Below, piece by piece: positions 52,209 to 64,000 of a stretch of 64,000 nucleotides of DNA. The DNA is taken from the NCBI RefSeq assembly GCF_010389155.1, contig NC_057767.1, forward strand, positions 20,099,723 through 20,163,722, in the 5' to 3' direction. Below the pieces are notes generated by a model. It was not told the DNA's origin. It was given only the letters and a program-made list of their open reading frames with translations, and did no database searches. Each line of letters starts with the position of its first letter. The stretch's first letter is position 1. Both the position numbers and the translations under genes were made by a program. This DNA comes from Erigeron canadensis. Its lineage: Eukaryota > Streptophyta > Magnoliopsida > Asterales > Asteraceae.

Positions 52209-54600
52209 TTAGAAGATCAAGAGTTCATCATGCGCTTTCTTATTCGCCAGTTAATTATATAGATTATCTAAGAGATTTCTGGGCAAATGCTAACATTGTT
52301 CGTGCCAGAAACGAACATATTTTTCATACCACTGTTGCTGGGCAGCTGATACAGTTCACAGCTGCATATCTCATTGGTATTAGGTACAGTTGAACAGGAA
52401 GGTGGTGCAACAGGTCTCACCAAGTTCCGTCATGAAGTTATTCAAGGTGATTTCCGGAGGATGGGGTTTGCAGGTGACCTGGCCAGTGAAATCTTGTTTA
52501 AGAAGGGTTTCTATGGCAGGTGGAGGTATTTTGCTCATGTGCTTAATGTTAGTTTGGGCAACAAGAAGTCTGGTTTTGATACGCTGAACTAGGAAGCACA
52601 AACACAGATGGTTGGCTTAGTTTTTAATAAGCCTTATAGTTTCTCTAAATTCTTCTTCGATGAGATGAGGAAACAAATTACAGCCGTGGGAAAGAGGAGA
52701 TTTTTGATATTTCCTAGGTTCGTCATGAGGATTATCAATGCTCGACTTCCAAATCTGCAAGCTGTAGGAGAAGTGAAGCAAGTGAGCTTGATCATCCGTC
52801 GTGGTTATGATGAGTTTGTCTCGAGATACCAGAATGATCCTAAAGCTCAGGATGTAGCATTATTTGGTGCGATCATTAATGCCAACTATGTAGCACCTAC
52901 TGATGGGGTCATATCAGCATATGATGGCCCACAACTAGAAGATGGTGAAACTACTAGGGATGTTGAGCTTACAGAGCAGTTGCATGATGTTGTAGTTGAA
53001 GGTGGTGTGCCTAATGAGCCTGAAGTTGTTGTACAGGTTGCAGATGATGTGATAAACCAACCTGGTGCCAATCCTGAAATTGTTGATGATATTTTGGAGG
53101 AGATAACTGATCCAGAGGGTGATATTGCACAAGTGCAAAGGTACAATCCCAAAACCCAATGATGATGATCTAGTGGATGTGAACTTGAACCAGGACATAG
53201 ATGACTATGTAGCTGGAGCTGCAGTTGGTTTTGAAGCAGCTTGAGCTAGCGGGTCGGGTGTTGGTGAAGATAGTGAATCTGGAGTTGGTCAGGCTAGTGG
53301 ATCAGGTGTTGATACTGGAGATAGAGTAAAGGCTATTGTTGATGTTCAAGCAGACAGAGAGCCCTCTGTACATTCTGATGATGAATCTAGCAGTGACGGT
53401 GATGAGGATCCTTACAGATCTCATACATTCGTCAGAGTTAGATCCAGAATGGTTCCTAGATCTTCTGCGGTAGCCCAAGGAGGAAGAAGAGGGAGAGAAA
53501 CTGATGAAGATTGGGTGCCAGAGCAGCCATTGATTAAAAGAACTAGACTTGTCAAGGCACAAAAGACTTCTGCTGCTGGTGGTGGTTTACAAAATGTTCC
53601 AAGGGTTGTTCCTGAGACTACACAATCACAGCCACAGACAACTGAAGAGGCTACATTGAGCCTTGCTAATCTACAAAGACAGTTATCTGAGCAAAGTGTA
53701 CAGCATGAGAAGGCTATGAATGAGATGAGAAGCCTGGTCAGTGGTTTGGTTGCTGATATGAAGGTTGTTAGTGACAAGAACAAGTTTCTTGAAGACAAGT
53801 TGGGTAAGGCCGAGGTGGTTATGTCCAAGATGTACAAGAGTTATTTGGCTTTAGATGAGAAGGCTGTCAAGATGTCAGATGCACTCAAGAAAGGTGTGAC
53901 ATTCGCTGAAGAAAAGGTGCATAAGCTGATTGACGACTATCTCAAAAGTAGAGTTGAGAGAGATAGCTTAGGTTGCAGAGGTGATGAGCTAGCTAAGGCA
54001 GGGCATGATGATGATCATAATTAAGATCCTGATGCTACTAGAGCTACTCAAGAGCTAGGAGGGAGTTCTGTGTTCAGAACAGAGACTCAAGGAGAGTCTA
54101 GCCAGGTTGGTGTTGCTGGCAAGGCAACCTCAAAAGCTCCACATGCTCAAGAACTGATGATTACAGAGATAAACACATTAGTTGAGCTTGAGGCACCTCA
54201 AACCAAATACCTTACAGAAGATGTTGACATTGATCGATTGTGTAAGGGTTTGGTAGAGCAATCTAGTGTTGTTGCTCTTGATACTGAAGATGCTAGTGCT
54301 CAGGATAGTTTGTCAACCAAGACCGATTTTACTACCAATACTTCTACAGGGTCAGATTTGCATCCATTAATCATGCATAGATTAGAGAAGAGATTGAGTT
54401 ATGATCCACAGGCTCATATGAGAGCTAGAGCAGAGATCGCTGATTATTATTATGATCCAGGATCTCTGGGGGATCAAGAAAAGGAGCAGTTAGGGTTAAT
54501 TCATACTCCTTTAGAGTCAAAGTCAGATTCTGATTTTGAGAATGAGACTGATACTAAGGGGGAGCAGAGCAAGAGCAAGAAGAAGAAACAGAAGAAGTAG
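52209..54600 (+). pseudogene. OUTER ORF3 (additional post-pol ORF), interrupted
   Basis: The readable part begins about 52209 with VNYIDYLRDFWANANIVRAR (stop TGA near 52390), then after a frame change GFYGRWRYFAHVLNVSLGNK (TAG 52590-52592), then NKPYSFSKFFFDEMRKQITA. These match the N-terminal domain of MIDDLE ORF3 in order and spacing. An acidic region follows; the frame changes near 53150, a TGA lies near 53250, and TAA 54022-54024 interrupts. 53449-54024 has a coiled-coil-like stretch (LANLQRQLSEQSVQHEKAMN). 54070-54600 ends KGEQSKSKKKKQKK, a lysine-rich tail as in the other two elements. The true start upstream of 52209 was not found. No membrane or signal segments are visible. Function unknown. 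Confidence 0.75.
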
Positions 54601-54656
54601 ATTAATGACAAAGACAAAGACGAAGACGTTTATTTTAACGTCTAGAAGCTATTGCC

Positions 54657-54665
54657 AAGGGGGAG
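54657..54665 (+). promoter_or_regulatory. OUTER polypurine tract
   Basis: AAGGGGGAG two bases before the LTR start TGTAAG. Confidence 0.88.
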
Positions 54666-54667
54666 TC

Positions 54668-55162
54668 TGTAAGTGCACGTCTAAGTCAATAGAAGTCTAG
54701 ATTGTTTGGGCTTATTTGTAATATGTCTTTGTAATGTGATTGTCATTAATGGACTTTGTATTATGCATAAAGTACTAGATTAAGTTTAAGTATTGAATGT
54801 ATAATGATATTCTGCTAAGTATGAATTACGACCTCATAATTCATAGAGAGGAAATGCAACCTCGTATTTGCAGGGTCAAATAAGAGGCAGGACATCAATT
54901 ACGACCTCGTAATTGTGTCGAGCTAGGCAGGAAATGCGAGGTCGACTCGCTGAAGCCCAAGTCTTGAGTTTCTGATAAATACCGAACCCTAACAGAGATT
55001 AGGGTTGAACATTTGTCGAATTATCAAACATATATTGCAAGGTTGGTCGTCAAAGGATTGTTCCGCTAGTTCGAAGAAGATCTGTGAGGCAGCAGATAAT
55101 CTAGGGGCTTTGTTGTTGATCACCAAGTTATAGAGAGGGAATCCGCACCTTTGAATAACTGA
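54668..55162 (+). repeat. OUTER 3' LTR, last ~36 bases missing
   Basis: Matches the solo LTR from TGTAAGTGCACG to GAATAACTGA and then stops. The TATA box is changed to GATAAATA (about 54976). It abuts the minus-strand RIGHT fragment without a target duplication. Confidence 0.92.
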
Positions 55163-55501
55163 TATACCATATAAGAATGCACTCTTGACGTCCAACTGAT
55201 ATACCTTAATATCCTTGAAGGAAACAAAATCCAAAAACAAACGAATGGCTTCTAGTCTAGCCATCGGTGCAAACACCTCAGTGTAGTCTAACCCTTCCTG
55301 TTGAGCAAAACCTTGAACAATTAACCGAGCTAGCATAGTCCTGGCGGTCTCTATCAGTGTCCTGTTTCTCCTTTCTGCTACTCCATTCTGTTGAGGCTCA
55401 TAGGGTGCACTAAATTGATGCTCAATTCCCTTGCTTAGACAATAAACTTCCATAATCTGATTGTTGAACTCTGTCCCGTTATCCCTTCTGATTCTTTTCA
55501 C
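55163..55501 (-). pseudogene. In-frame integrase-RT junction created by a ~1 kb deletion
   Basis: The minus strand reads KRIRRDNGTEFNNQIMEVYC through NGVAERRNRTLIETARTMLA (integrase D and E) and passes directly to RLIVQGFAQQEGLDYTEVFA (RT) in the same frame. In OUTER these points are about 1 kb apart (20236 and 21235). The junction has short GCT microhomology. The frame ends in the LTR of OUTER. Confidence 0.88.
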
Positions 55502-57475
55502 TCTAGTGTTGTACTAGTTTTTAACTCTTTCGAAGAACTCCATAAGGATCTGGGAGGTCTCATCCTTGATCTTCAAGAAGAATACTCACGAGAATCTGGC
55601 GTAATCATCAGTAACTACTAGACAATAGTACATATACCCTATGCTTCGAACGTTTACTAGTCTAAATACTTCCATATGGAGCAATTGAAATGGAGAGGCA
55701 AGAGAATTATAGGTCTTCGGTTTATGCAACTTCTTAGTTTGTTTTCCTTTAAGGCACGACACACACTTATCTTCCACCATAAATCTCTTATTTAGAACAC
55801 CGAGAAACAATCCATTGCTCGTAGTATAATTCATTTTTCTGAAATGGATATGACCCATTCTTCTACGCCTTAGCAAAGATTCATCCTCTGAAGCTTTAGT
55901 CAACAAACACACTGGCTCCATTGAATCAACGACACCCAATTCCAAGCCATAGATGTCCTTCTTCCTTGGAGCCTTTAACAAAATCCACTCATCTGGAATG
56001 ACATAACCAGGTTTCAAGATAAGGGCCTTACTTTCTGTGAAATAAACTGGATTCCCTTTATCGCATATTTGAGACACTCATCAGGTTATGCTCTAACTGT
56101 TCAACAAAGTTTACATTGTCCATTTTGATCTTCCCATTGACGGCTTTTCCAATTCCAGAAATATTACTGCCCTTGGGACCAGCAAAACTGACCTTAGATC
56201 CTTTAACTTGAGTAAATTCTGTTAACAATCTCTTGTCACCTGTCATATGTCTTGAACATCTACTTTCGACAAACCAAATCCCGATTGTTTTCCTTAGTGG
56301 TTCTTTTTGTTCAATAACTTCCAGGTGTGCCATGAAGCCAAACTCGGCTTCATCTTCATTTTTAGCTCTTACTGGTTCTGATGGTTCAGGTTCCTCTTCT
56401 ACCTTCTGATGATCATCCGTGCTGGCATACAGTGTATAGTCGAATGAATTATCAACAAGATCATTCATTCGTCCATCAAAGTCTTGAATTTCTGCCATAA
56501 ATGCATAATTCTGATCATCGGTACTAGTTGAACCCCAATTATATGTACCATCATTTTGAACCACCAATGCTCTTGAGTTATCTGTTTCTCCCTAAGCTAC
56601 GATTCCCAGTATTAGCATATTGACGCCCTGAATTCTGACCAGCAATAGAACCACTTTGATTGAAGTTCTAACGACCTGTAGCAGAATTGTTATCCCGTCT
56701 TGGCCTCTGACACTCATGAGCAAAATGTCCAAAGCCATCACAGTTAAAACACTTCACCTTAGTCTTGTCAAAACCTACTTTGCAATCAATAACCTTCCTT
56801 CCAGTTCTATCAGTGAATCGCTAAACTCTCAATGTTAACATAGCCAATTGCCAGTTCATATCCATTCCTTCCAGATTATCTAGATCAGCTTGCTTGTAAT
56901 CCTCCCTAACCAGTTCAGGATCAGTCAGTTTTCCTTCAATTAGCTTTTCATGAGCAGATACAAACGAAGCTAGCATGCACAAATGTCCCTATAAAACCCG
57001 AGCTTGGAGAACTAATACTGCTTTTTTAACAAGTCTTTCCTCCTTTTCTTGAGATCCTCGTCACCTTTACAATGCTCTTTGAGTGCATCCCATAAGCCTT
57101 TTGTTGTTTCATACTTTTCAAACAGATGTAGAAATTCCCCTTGGAGAGCCATTCAGAGTGATCCTAAAGCCTTAATTTCAGCCTCATAGTCTTTCTTTTT
57201 ATTAACGTCCATTTAATCATATAAAACCAATTTCCAACACTCGAACCTATAGCATCCTTGTCACCTGGCACAGTAGGATGAGTATAACCATTGATGATAC
57301 AAATCCACATCCTAACATCTACATGTCTACATTATGATTTGAATCTACCTTTCGAATTGAAATATTTGTCTAGGCTTATCAACTTTGGCGGTGAGTTGGC
57401 CTTTCCGGTCTCATGATCCATCAGAATTAGTTGACTCAGCAAAGCTTGGTAGTTTGCAGGCAATTAAGACGTCAT
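55502..57475 (-). pseudogene. RIGHT gag, protease and integrase N-terminus (broken)
   Basis: Gag begins at ATG 57475 (LPANYQALLSQLILMDHETG, KANSPPKLISLDKYFN) with stops early on. The CCHC knuckle CFNCDGFGHFAHEC lies at plus 56711-56751. 56567-56058 holds the protease, whose active site reads FVESRCSRHMTG: the catalytic Asp is Glu and the Gly is Arg, so it is inactive. 56077-55586 carries the pre-integrase zinc region (LLRRRRMGHIHFRKMNY, altered first His) and the integrase start (QLLHMEVFRLVNV, where OUTER has HMDLFG, so the first catalytic D is lost). More decayed than OUTER. Confidence 0.88.
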
Positions 57476-57499
57476 TTTCTCTGAGCTGGCAAAGTTCAC

Positions 57500-57720
57500 G
57501 AACTGTTTAAAATAAATGAGGTCGCAAAGTTCATGAGGTCACGAGAAATACGAGGTCACAATTACACTCGAGGTCATAATTGAACTGGTGAGGTCGTAAT
57601 TGAGCTCACGAGGTCGCAAACAAAATACGAGGTCACAATTAAGCTGGTGAGGTCGTAATTAGCTACCCAAGTCGTAATACGAGTTGGATGAGGTAATACG
57701 AGCCCGCAAGGTCGCAAACG
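57500..57720 (-). repeat. Phased CGACCTCG array in the RIGHT leader
   Basis: On the plus strand GAGGTCG or GAGGTCA recurs at about 57518, 57534, 57551, 57569, 57590, 57609, 57629 and 57649, with related copies at 57669 and 57708, mostly 16-21 bases apart: the reverse complement of the OUTER leader array. Confidence 0.85.
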
Positions 57721-57913
57721 ATGCTGACTCCTTTAACTCTCTTGAATTCGAAACCCTAAAGCCCAAAAACACACTTTCGACTGCTGCAAACACCAAAATA
57801 TGTCACGAACAAGATTTCCGGTCGTAAACTCGTGAAAGAATCACATCTAAACGACCCTAAACCGATGTTGTCTATCACCAACAAACTATAACCTTCCGGT
57901 ATTAAACCAAGAG

Positions 57914-57925
57914 GCTCTGATACCA
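57914..57925 (-). promoter_or_regulatory. RIGHT primer binding site
   Basis: GCTCTGATACCA on the plus strand, i.e. TGGTATCAGAGC on the minus strand, 2 bases after the LTR end. Confidence 0.9.
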
Positions 57926-57927
57926 AT

Positions 57928-58456
57928 TGTAAGCCCCATTGAAACGGATTGTTAATAGTTTGCTCCAGTTATTTAGAGGTGCTGAATCCCTCTCTATAAC
58001 TTGGTGATTCACAACAAAGCCTCTAGATTATCTGCTACATCGCAGATCTTCTTCAGGCTAGTGGAACAACCTTTGACGACTATAACCTGCAATACCTGCT
58101 TGATATTTCGACAAATGTTCAAACCTAATCTCTGTAGTGTTCGGTATTTTTAGGAGACACCCCAACATAGGCTTCAGCGAGTCGACCTAGCAAATCCATG
58201 TCCAGCCTGTCATAAATGCGAGGTCGTATTTCTTGATTGGCCTCGTATTTGACCCTGCAAATACGGGCTCGTATTTCCTACTGTGAATTGCGAGGTCGCA
58301 ATTCACACTTAGCATATATTACACATTTAATACTTAAATTTAATTTAGTATTCTATGCATAATACAAAGTCCATTAACGACAATTACATTATAAAGACAT
58401 ATTACAATATAAGATCGAATAATCTAGACTGCTATTGACATAGACGTGCACTTATA
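57928..58456 (-). repeat. RIGHT 5' LTR, 529 bp
   Basis: Matches the solo LTR (531 bp). The minus strand starts TATAAGTGCACG (one change from TGTAAG) and ends GGGGCTTACA. TATAAATA is changed to TAAAAATA, and the U3 CGACCTCG-type motifs are partly kept (about 58215-58310). Confidence 0.9.
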
Positions 58457-59390
58457 AAAATCCAAGCTATCATAAATTCTATGACATACTTGCTTTTAAG
58501 TGTTTGCATTGTATACTTACATCGACAACCTATCCGAGAGTAATGTGTTGTACACTTACCTAAACTTCTTCCTAGAACTTGTTGCAATGTTTTCGCAAAA
58601 TCGTGAAATAAATCAGCTATATTAGCTAAGAGTATTTAATACAAAAATTTCATGTTCCACTACAATCTCACTGTTAGATAATCATTGCGAATCATTCCAT
58701 CTTGCAACCCTCATGAATTGATGTAGGTGCATCGACTTTGCCCCGTCATGTTCATGACTCAAATCTCTAGAGGTCAAACTTCTTACTATCTACTCTATGT
58801 GTCATGCTCAATAAAGTTCCAATTACGAATTCCCTTCTTATGTATAACGTGTCCTCAGGCATGTACTCTTTCTTGTCAAGGCTCACTCTCAGAAACTTCT
58901 CTTTCAACTTTCCTTTTTTCTTAGCAACTCTAACATCTTTCTCCGATTAACTTTATACTCTTAACTCAACTTAGAATAAGTCAAGATATCGTCAACAAAA
59001 ACTAAGGATAACTTCTCTTACAAACGGGATCCCTAAGGTCCGTGAAACTTGTAGGATTGTTCGTCAATTCGGTAACTAATCGAGGACTCAAAGTGACCCC
59101 AACGTGCTCTAAAAGCCTTATGTGATGTATCTTTCTTGCCGGCTCTCGGCCATTGGTACTCAGATGCATGATCTATTTTATCACCTTCGACTGTCGAATA
59201 AGCAATCTATTCTAGACATCAGGTTATGTCTCTTGATCGTTATCATGTTGGGTTCATAGCAGTGGGTGCTTATATTAAAGGTTCCAGTCCTTGAATCTCG
59301 ACAACTACTGGATGGTAGGATATCATCGCCATAAGTATCACATTAGGTAAATTGATAGTATGAAATTCAACTCATCGGGACGGGGTAACT
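58457..59390 (-). pseudogene. Decayed Ty3/gypsy reverse transcriptase fragment
   Basis: Minus strand around 59130-58960: RARWGHF, then in another frame ELTNNPTSFTDLRDPVCK, then VFVDDILTYSKL. These match the gypsy RT block TRYGHYEF...GLTNAPAAFMDLMNRVCK...VFIDDILIYSK, with the catalytic VDD intact but the frame changed at least twice and stops present. The rest of the region is too decayed to assign. Confidence 0.65.
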
Positions 59391-62300
59391 TGTAACACCC
59401 CAACTAAGGCGGAATGATGAGATGTACAGAAAGTCGAGTATTTAAAACAAGGATTATAAATAACATTCACCATAGCTTTATTTGATAAAAAGAAATTACA
59501 AATGTACAAGCATGTGAACCAATTTCCAAGTATAAATGCGTCCACCATACTTGGATATTAAGTTCACGAAACAAATATCAAGCACATGAATAGTATACTA
59601 CAATGATCAAAGCGGATTCCATTGCCCATCACAAGGTTTGATATTCGACTCTAAAGTGCAATGCAAACAATCATACTGCAAATAATTCCTCAAAGCTTAT
59701 GCTAATTCCTGAAAAGCATGAAGAAAAAGTATCAACTACGAAAACGTAGTTGGTGAGTGCATAGGTTTTTAAGTAAATCTCGATGATATTCGATTTTTAA
59801 ACACTTAGAAAATAGGTTATTAGATATTAACATACCCAAACCATATGTCCGGCAGAATTCTCATCTCCAAATATCAAGTTTTCCAAGTACCATAATGTCA
59901 TTTCAAGACTTGGAAAATCCATGGTAACTTACAAAGTTCTCATTTGTCAAATCATCACAAGAAAAAAAAAAAATATATATATATATATATATCAATTAAT
60001 CATATATCATATCAAAATCATTCGGTTTTCAATATTTCAATATCACAAATTTCAACAACTTCCAAGATTCCATATAGGGTTCAATACCCAAACCGTATGT
60101 TCAAAACATAATATCCATCCATGAATAACATAAATTTCCCATTTAGCCAAAGACATAATTTGATGAGTAAATGCTTGAGCCACTACTAAGACCCTTTCAT
60201 GTCCAAATAATGATAATAATAACTTGCCCCGATAGATTATGATATAAAGGCACATGCTGTCAATCATGTATAATAATTAATAATAAAGGAGTCATGCCAT
60301 GGAGACGACTAAATATAAAGTAGATTAGAGCACCCCACGACCGACACCGTTGAAGGCGGCCACGTAGGCGGCCAAACAACCTGTCGCCACTGATGTGAGT
60401 GAGGGGACGAATCCTAGTTGCACAACTCTCTAACTACAGGCCTTAATGAGTTAATAGTAGTGTAGCGGGGACTAAACTTTGACAATACTCAAGCTCATCA
60501 TATAACATATATCACATTGAACATACATCATAAATTCCATTTCATAAACATTCTTTCAAAGTATCATTTCATAAAAGATAACAATTTTAATTATCATGTT
60601 TTTCACCCCAGAAGTAAAACACATAAAAGAGTTGAAAGGGGGCTATGACTCACCTTGATATGCCACGCATTATATGCATATATCCAAAATGGGTACTTCC
60701 CATCTATAGCTTCCTTGATCATATATTCCTTAGGTTCCTCATTCGTATATCAAAGCCAAGCCTATCCCTACGAGAGGACAAATATACATAAGTTCCTACC
60801 TTAAGCCATCACTTAGAAATGTCACTTTCATTATGTTGCTATAAATTGTGGGATCCAAGTATATTGCTAACATTCGCATCGTTTTGGTTGTAGAGATTGA
60901 TGGTGTAAAAGGTTACTTTCATTACATGGGTAGTTATAAGTTGTTAGATTTTCGGTAACTTGGCTTCATTTGTGGTTTCACTTGATATATTAGGTTATCA
61001 TATAGAAATGCCATATTAGGTTATATGATCATTAATCATCATTTGATGTGTAACCGATTTTAGCACGAATTAGCATTTGTGAGATCAATATATAGTTTGG
61101 TTAACATAATTACTTATGTCTATCTTACTTAATCATCTTTGTTTTATTTTGATTACACTTGTCTTCAACTCGTATATTTCTCGATTTGTCTTACGATTAC
61201 TTGGTTCATGAAATTCATTTAAGTGTTACGGGCCATTATCAATTGGGCCAAAATGTGACGGGTTTTTAAGTGACTTGGGCTTAACTTAGTTATTGGGCTT
61301 AACCTTATTTGGGTTATGTGATTAATGGATCATAGTGGTTATTGGGCCAAGTGGGCCTACTGATTTATATTCCTTATGGGTTCATTAGTTGGGCCGGGCT
61401 AGCCCATTAACTCCCTAGTGCATCTTTTAGCCCATTACACTAATGATTAGCTTCTTTCAAAATTCTGTTTTACTTCACATTTTTATGAAATGTTGGCTAC
61501 TATTTTGGGGTCAAGACAAATTATTTGGACCTTCATAATTTTTACATAGCGACTTATTTGTATCTAGTATTTTTGTGAATTTTTGGTGAATTTTTAGATA
61601 ATGTTTGGTGTCCTTAAAAATTATCCAAACACAAACTGTCCCGAGTGGGCACTGCTTGCGACATCAGAACTTTTATAAACGTTCTCAATGTTCTGATTAT
61701 TATAAAAATCCCATGATTTGATTTTAAGTTCAAGACACATTGAAATTACTTTCCACCAAGTATGACCTCCTGGAGCCTTTTGGTTTACGAGATATAAATT
61801 GTTAAAGTTCATAAAATATTCGGACAAAATAACAGTCTTGACCAGTTTCAGTAGAAAAATCATATCTTTCGTTTGGTTCAGTATTTTTGAGTAATTCCAG
61901 TTGGTGGTTATTCTTAACTCATTCCTCTACAACTTTTATTTTGAAAGTTTTGCTTGAAACTGACCTCACATGCTCAGTTAATTTGGTACAAGACAGAATA
62001 CCAATTCTGTCAGAATGTTTATTGGTTAATGCATCCCACCAATGGATATGGTTGCTTGTTTTAGCCTCTAAATTACCACTAACAAGATTATCACTTACTT
62101 TTGTATATCTTAACATCAAATATACAGATTTCAAACATATTCAAAATCATTCTTCTTCAATTTAAACTGAATTTTTACAAGACTTAATCAACAAAATATA
62201 GTTCTTACAAAAATCATCTAAAAAATGAATGCATGTAACCATCTAACCATTTTATGAACAAATCTTTTAACAAATCATTCATACAACACATAAAATAAGT

Positions 62301-64000
62301 TTATTCAAAAAAATCACAGGAAATAAGTCTCATCCATATCAACAAAAACCAATTTTTATGGAGATTCATCAACTAGTTTGAAAGCTTTCTCATTAATCAT
62401 CACTTTTGGGTCTTAAACTTGTTGAATCCTTGAATCTTCCTTCTAGATTTCGACATGCAATAGCATGAAGGAAAAGATTCTATCAACATGCCCTCATTAA
62501 GTGTATTTTGAAGAAGAAAATCAAAGAAGAACATGGTTTTTGATAAAGATTATTTAGTATATACAAAAACAAGATAGATTAAGCTAAGAGATGAAGATTT
62601 ATACCCTTGATGAACTCGGATTTGAAAGTGATTTTGAGAAGAAATTTTGTGGCCCTTATGCTATTAATAACCCTTATTCCTTGCTCAACACAACCCTTGA
62701 TGAATCCAAGTAAAAACCCTTTATTATTATAGTTGATTTACTTAAGATTTAACCTTTTATGAACCGAAAAATGCTTGCATTTGGGGCTGAATTTTCGTGA
62801 TATACAAGAGCCCCAAGAACTCCAACTTGATTCTAGATGATAGATTATTATGAAGGATTATTATTACAATAGATTAGATTAGATTTTGAGCTCCATTTTT
62901 GCTTGTTAAATCTGAAAATATGAAGTAAAATGGAAAGAGAGTTGAGAGAGGGTTGGAGGAAGTGTGTGTGAGTGGTATGTGTGAAATGATGCAGAAAATT
63001 GGAGTGTTGTGAGCATATCCACGTGATGGAGGGGGAGAAAAGTGGGTAGGGAGCTTGCTAATTGGGTGTTTGAGGTGGTGGAGTGATGGCTATTGGTGCA
63101 AGAGGTGTGGTTTGTAAGTGTGGTTCAAGATTAAGTCCAAATACATAATGTGGATGGTTTTTGCACAAGTCATTTTGTAATGGGTAGATTATGAAGTTTC
63201 TAATTGTGTGGGAGTTATTTGATATATAATTTGATGTTACTATTCATAAAGGTATATGTATATTTGTGATGTGTATATATATATGTCGTATATATATGTA
63301 TGTATATATAGTTTTTGTGTCTCAAATTTGTTATTTAACTCTTTAGTTATAATCTTGCATTTTTATTAGACATACATATATTTACTTATTATTATTCAAC
63401 TCTTTTGTATGCATAAGATTTATAAATAAAATTTTTGAGATGGTCATTATATTTTGTGCTCATATGTGCTTTAATTAATTTGGTGTTTGAATTGTTGGAT
63501 ATCCATAAGAAATTTTTGGGTTGTTATCTCATCTTGTGAGTCTTGCATAGTTATTTTTATGATTTAACATCTTGAAATTAAATTTTTGGTTCGTTAACAT
63601 TTTCATGAAGTTCAATTAGAACTAATTATAGTATGAGATTGTCTTGAATGATTATAGTTTTTGTTTATGACATTTATAAGGCATTTCACTGTACTAGAGG
63701 GCAATTATGACTATGCCCTAAATGTCAAAAGGCAATTCTCTTAATAAACTTCTAGGGATAGATACCTAGATGATTATAACTAAGTTGTCCTAGTCGGAAA
63801 TTGAGGATTGTTACATAACTCTTTTGCGTCGTGAGTAAGTTCATGGAGGAAATCGTGAGCAATTGGAATATTTGCAAGTTCTATCATTTGCACTCATAAG
63901 ATGTTTCAAATGACTCAGACTACGGCTCTAAGTTTCTACATAATCACCATTTTGTTTTTGTTTTTGAAGGGTTCAAAGAATCTTAGCATTGTATACTATC
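59391..64000 (+). mobile_element. Long LTR-like sequence, probably Ty3/gypsy, running off the window
   Basis: Starts TGTAACACCCCAACT, a start common to plant gypsy LTRs. No ORF of note in 4.6 kb, which fits the very long LTRs of chromovirus-type gypsy elements, but the other end, primer site and partner LTR are not visible, so this is tentative. It contains an (AT)n tract near 59964-59992, a dense group of TGGGCC/TGGGCT motifs (61228-61436) and AT-rich simple repeats near 63270-63312. Confidence 0.4.
61228..61436. promoter_or_regulatory. Cluster of TGGGCC/TGGGCT (site II-like) motifs
   Basis: TGGGCC occurs near 61244, 61341, 61350 and 61393, TGGGCT near 61276 and 61295, and the reverse AGCCCA near 61401 and 61429. 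TGGGCY is the plant site II element bound by TCP factors. About eight copies in 210 bases is dense. Confidence 0.45.

Larger units (their letters stand above)
18555..55162 (+). mobile_element. OUTER Ty1/copia (Sirevirus-type) element, truncated, host of the nest
   Basis: In order: the leader lacking LTR and primer site (18555-18854), gag/protease remnant, integrase, RT and RNase H (to 22566), a long non-coding spacer (22567-25675 continuing at 49598-52200), ORF3 (52209-54600), a polypurine tract (54657-54665) and a 3' LTR (54668-55162) that lacks its last ~36 bases. The MIDDLE element is inserted in the spacer with AAATT target duplications, which shows that the two halves were continuous. 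Both ends of OUTER are cut off, and its 5' LTR is missing. Confidence 0.8.
55163..58456 (-). mobile_element. RIGHT copia fragment (OUTER family, minus strand), 5' half
   Basis: Going down in coordinates: 5' LTR 58456-57928, primer site 57925-57914, leader with CGACCTCG array, gag from 57475, protease, integrase and RT, ending at 55163 in SAFLYG of RT. It lacks the rest of pol, ORF3 and the 3' LTR. Its last ~120 bases (55163-55285) duplicate the first ~120 of the LEFT fragment (18417-18540). Confidence 0.88.

Noticed and set aside
16447..58456. CRISPR-like interpretation of the evenly spaced CGACCTCG repeats
   Set aside because: Repeats are too short, the spacers are not unique 30-mers, and the sequence is a plant retrotransposon leader.
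58727..58924. 65-codon plus-strand frame
   Set aside because: Lies opposite decayed minus-strand gypsy sequence and has no domain of its own.

Overview
This is nuclear DNA from a flowering plant. It is AT-rich, intron-containing and dense in LTR retrotransposons, with plant-type CACTA and Mutator-like DNA elements, a nuclear copy of plant mitochondrial 26S rRNA, an F-box gene, and PPR and AP-1 relics. Sirevirus-type Ty1/copia elements carrying a long extra ORF downstream of pol point to a eudicot, and Asteraceae is my best guess (inference only).

Layout. 1-6.5 kb: low gene content, with a decayed PPR fragment and the 3' end of an unrecognised minus-strand gene whose three exons splice in frame. 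One of its introns is largely a mitochondrial 26S rRNA insert. 6.5-10.7 kb: a broken adaptor AP-1 mu-subunit gene, one exon of which is split by a 3.2 kb non-autonomous CACTA transposon (7397-10619, target duplication TAC) that carries exon-like captured sequence. 11-16.4 kb: a CACTA-like fragment, an intact single-exon F-box gene on the minus strand (13789-14901), and a 308 bp Mutator-type MITE with a 9 bp target duplication.

16.4-58.5 kb is one retrotransposon complex. A minus-strand LEFT fragment (16447-18540) holds a solo LTR of its own family. The OUTER copia element (plus, 18555-55162) is split by the MIDDLE copia element (25681-49592, target duplication AAATT), which is itself split inside its gag gene by the INNER copia element (26611-38046, target duplication GAACA). 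A minus-strand RIGHT fragment (55163-58456) of the OUTER family follows. By-eye LTR comparison gives about 1.5% divergence for INNER and about 3.7% for MIDDLE, in agreement with the nesting order. All copies are broken by stop codons or frameshifts. 58.5-64 kb: a decayed Ty3/gypsy reverse transcriptase, then a long gypsy-LTR-like sequence running off the window.

The most interesting material lies in the copia elements. (1) An extra ORF (ORF3) downstream of pol occurs in all three nested elements; it is coiled-coil rich, has a lysine-rich nuclear-localisation-like tail, and shows no envelope-like membrane features. (2) In two lineages ORF3 is preceded by what looks like its own promoter: an ACGT-core site, a TATA box and a pyrimidine-rich leader. 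(3) The OUTER family carries a phased array of a CpG-rich CGACCTCG motif at 19-20 bp spacing in its leader, related palindromes in the LTR upstream of the TATA box, and a looser array before ORF3.
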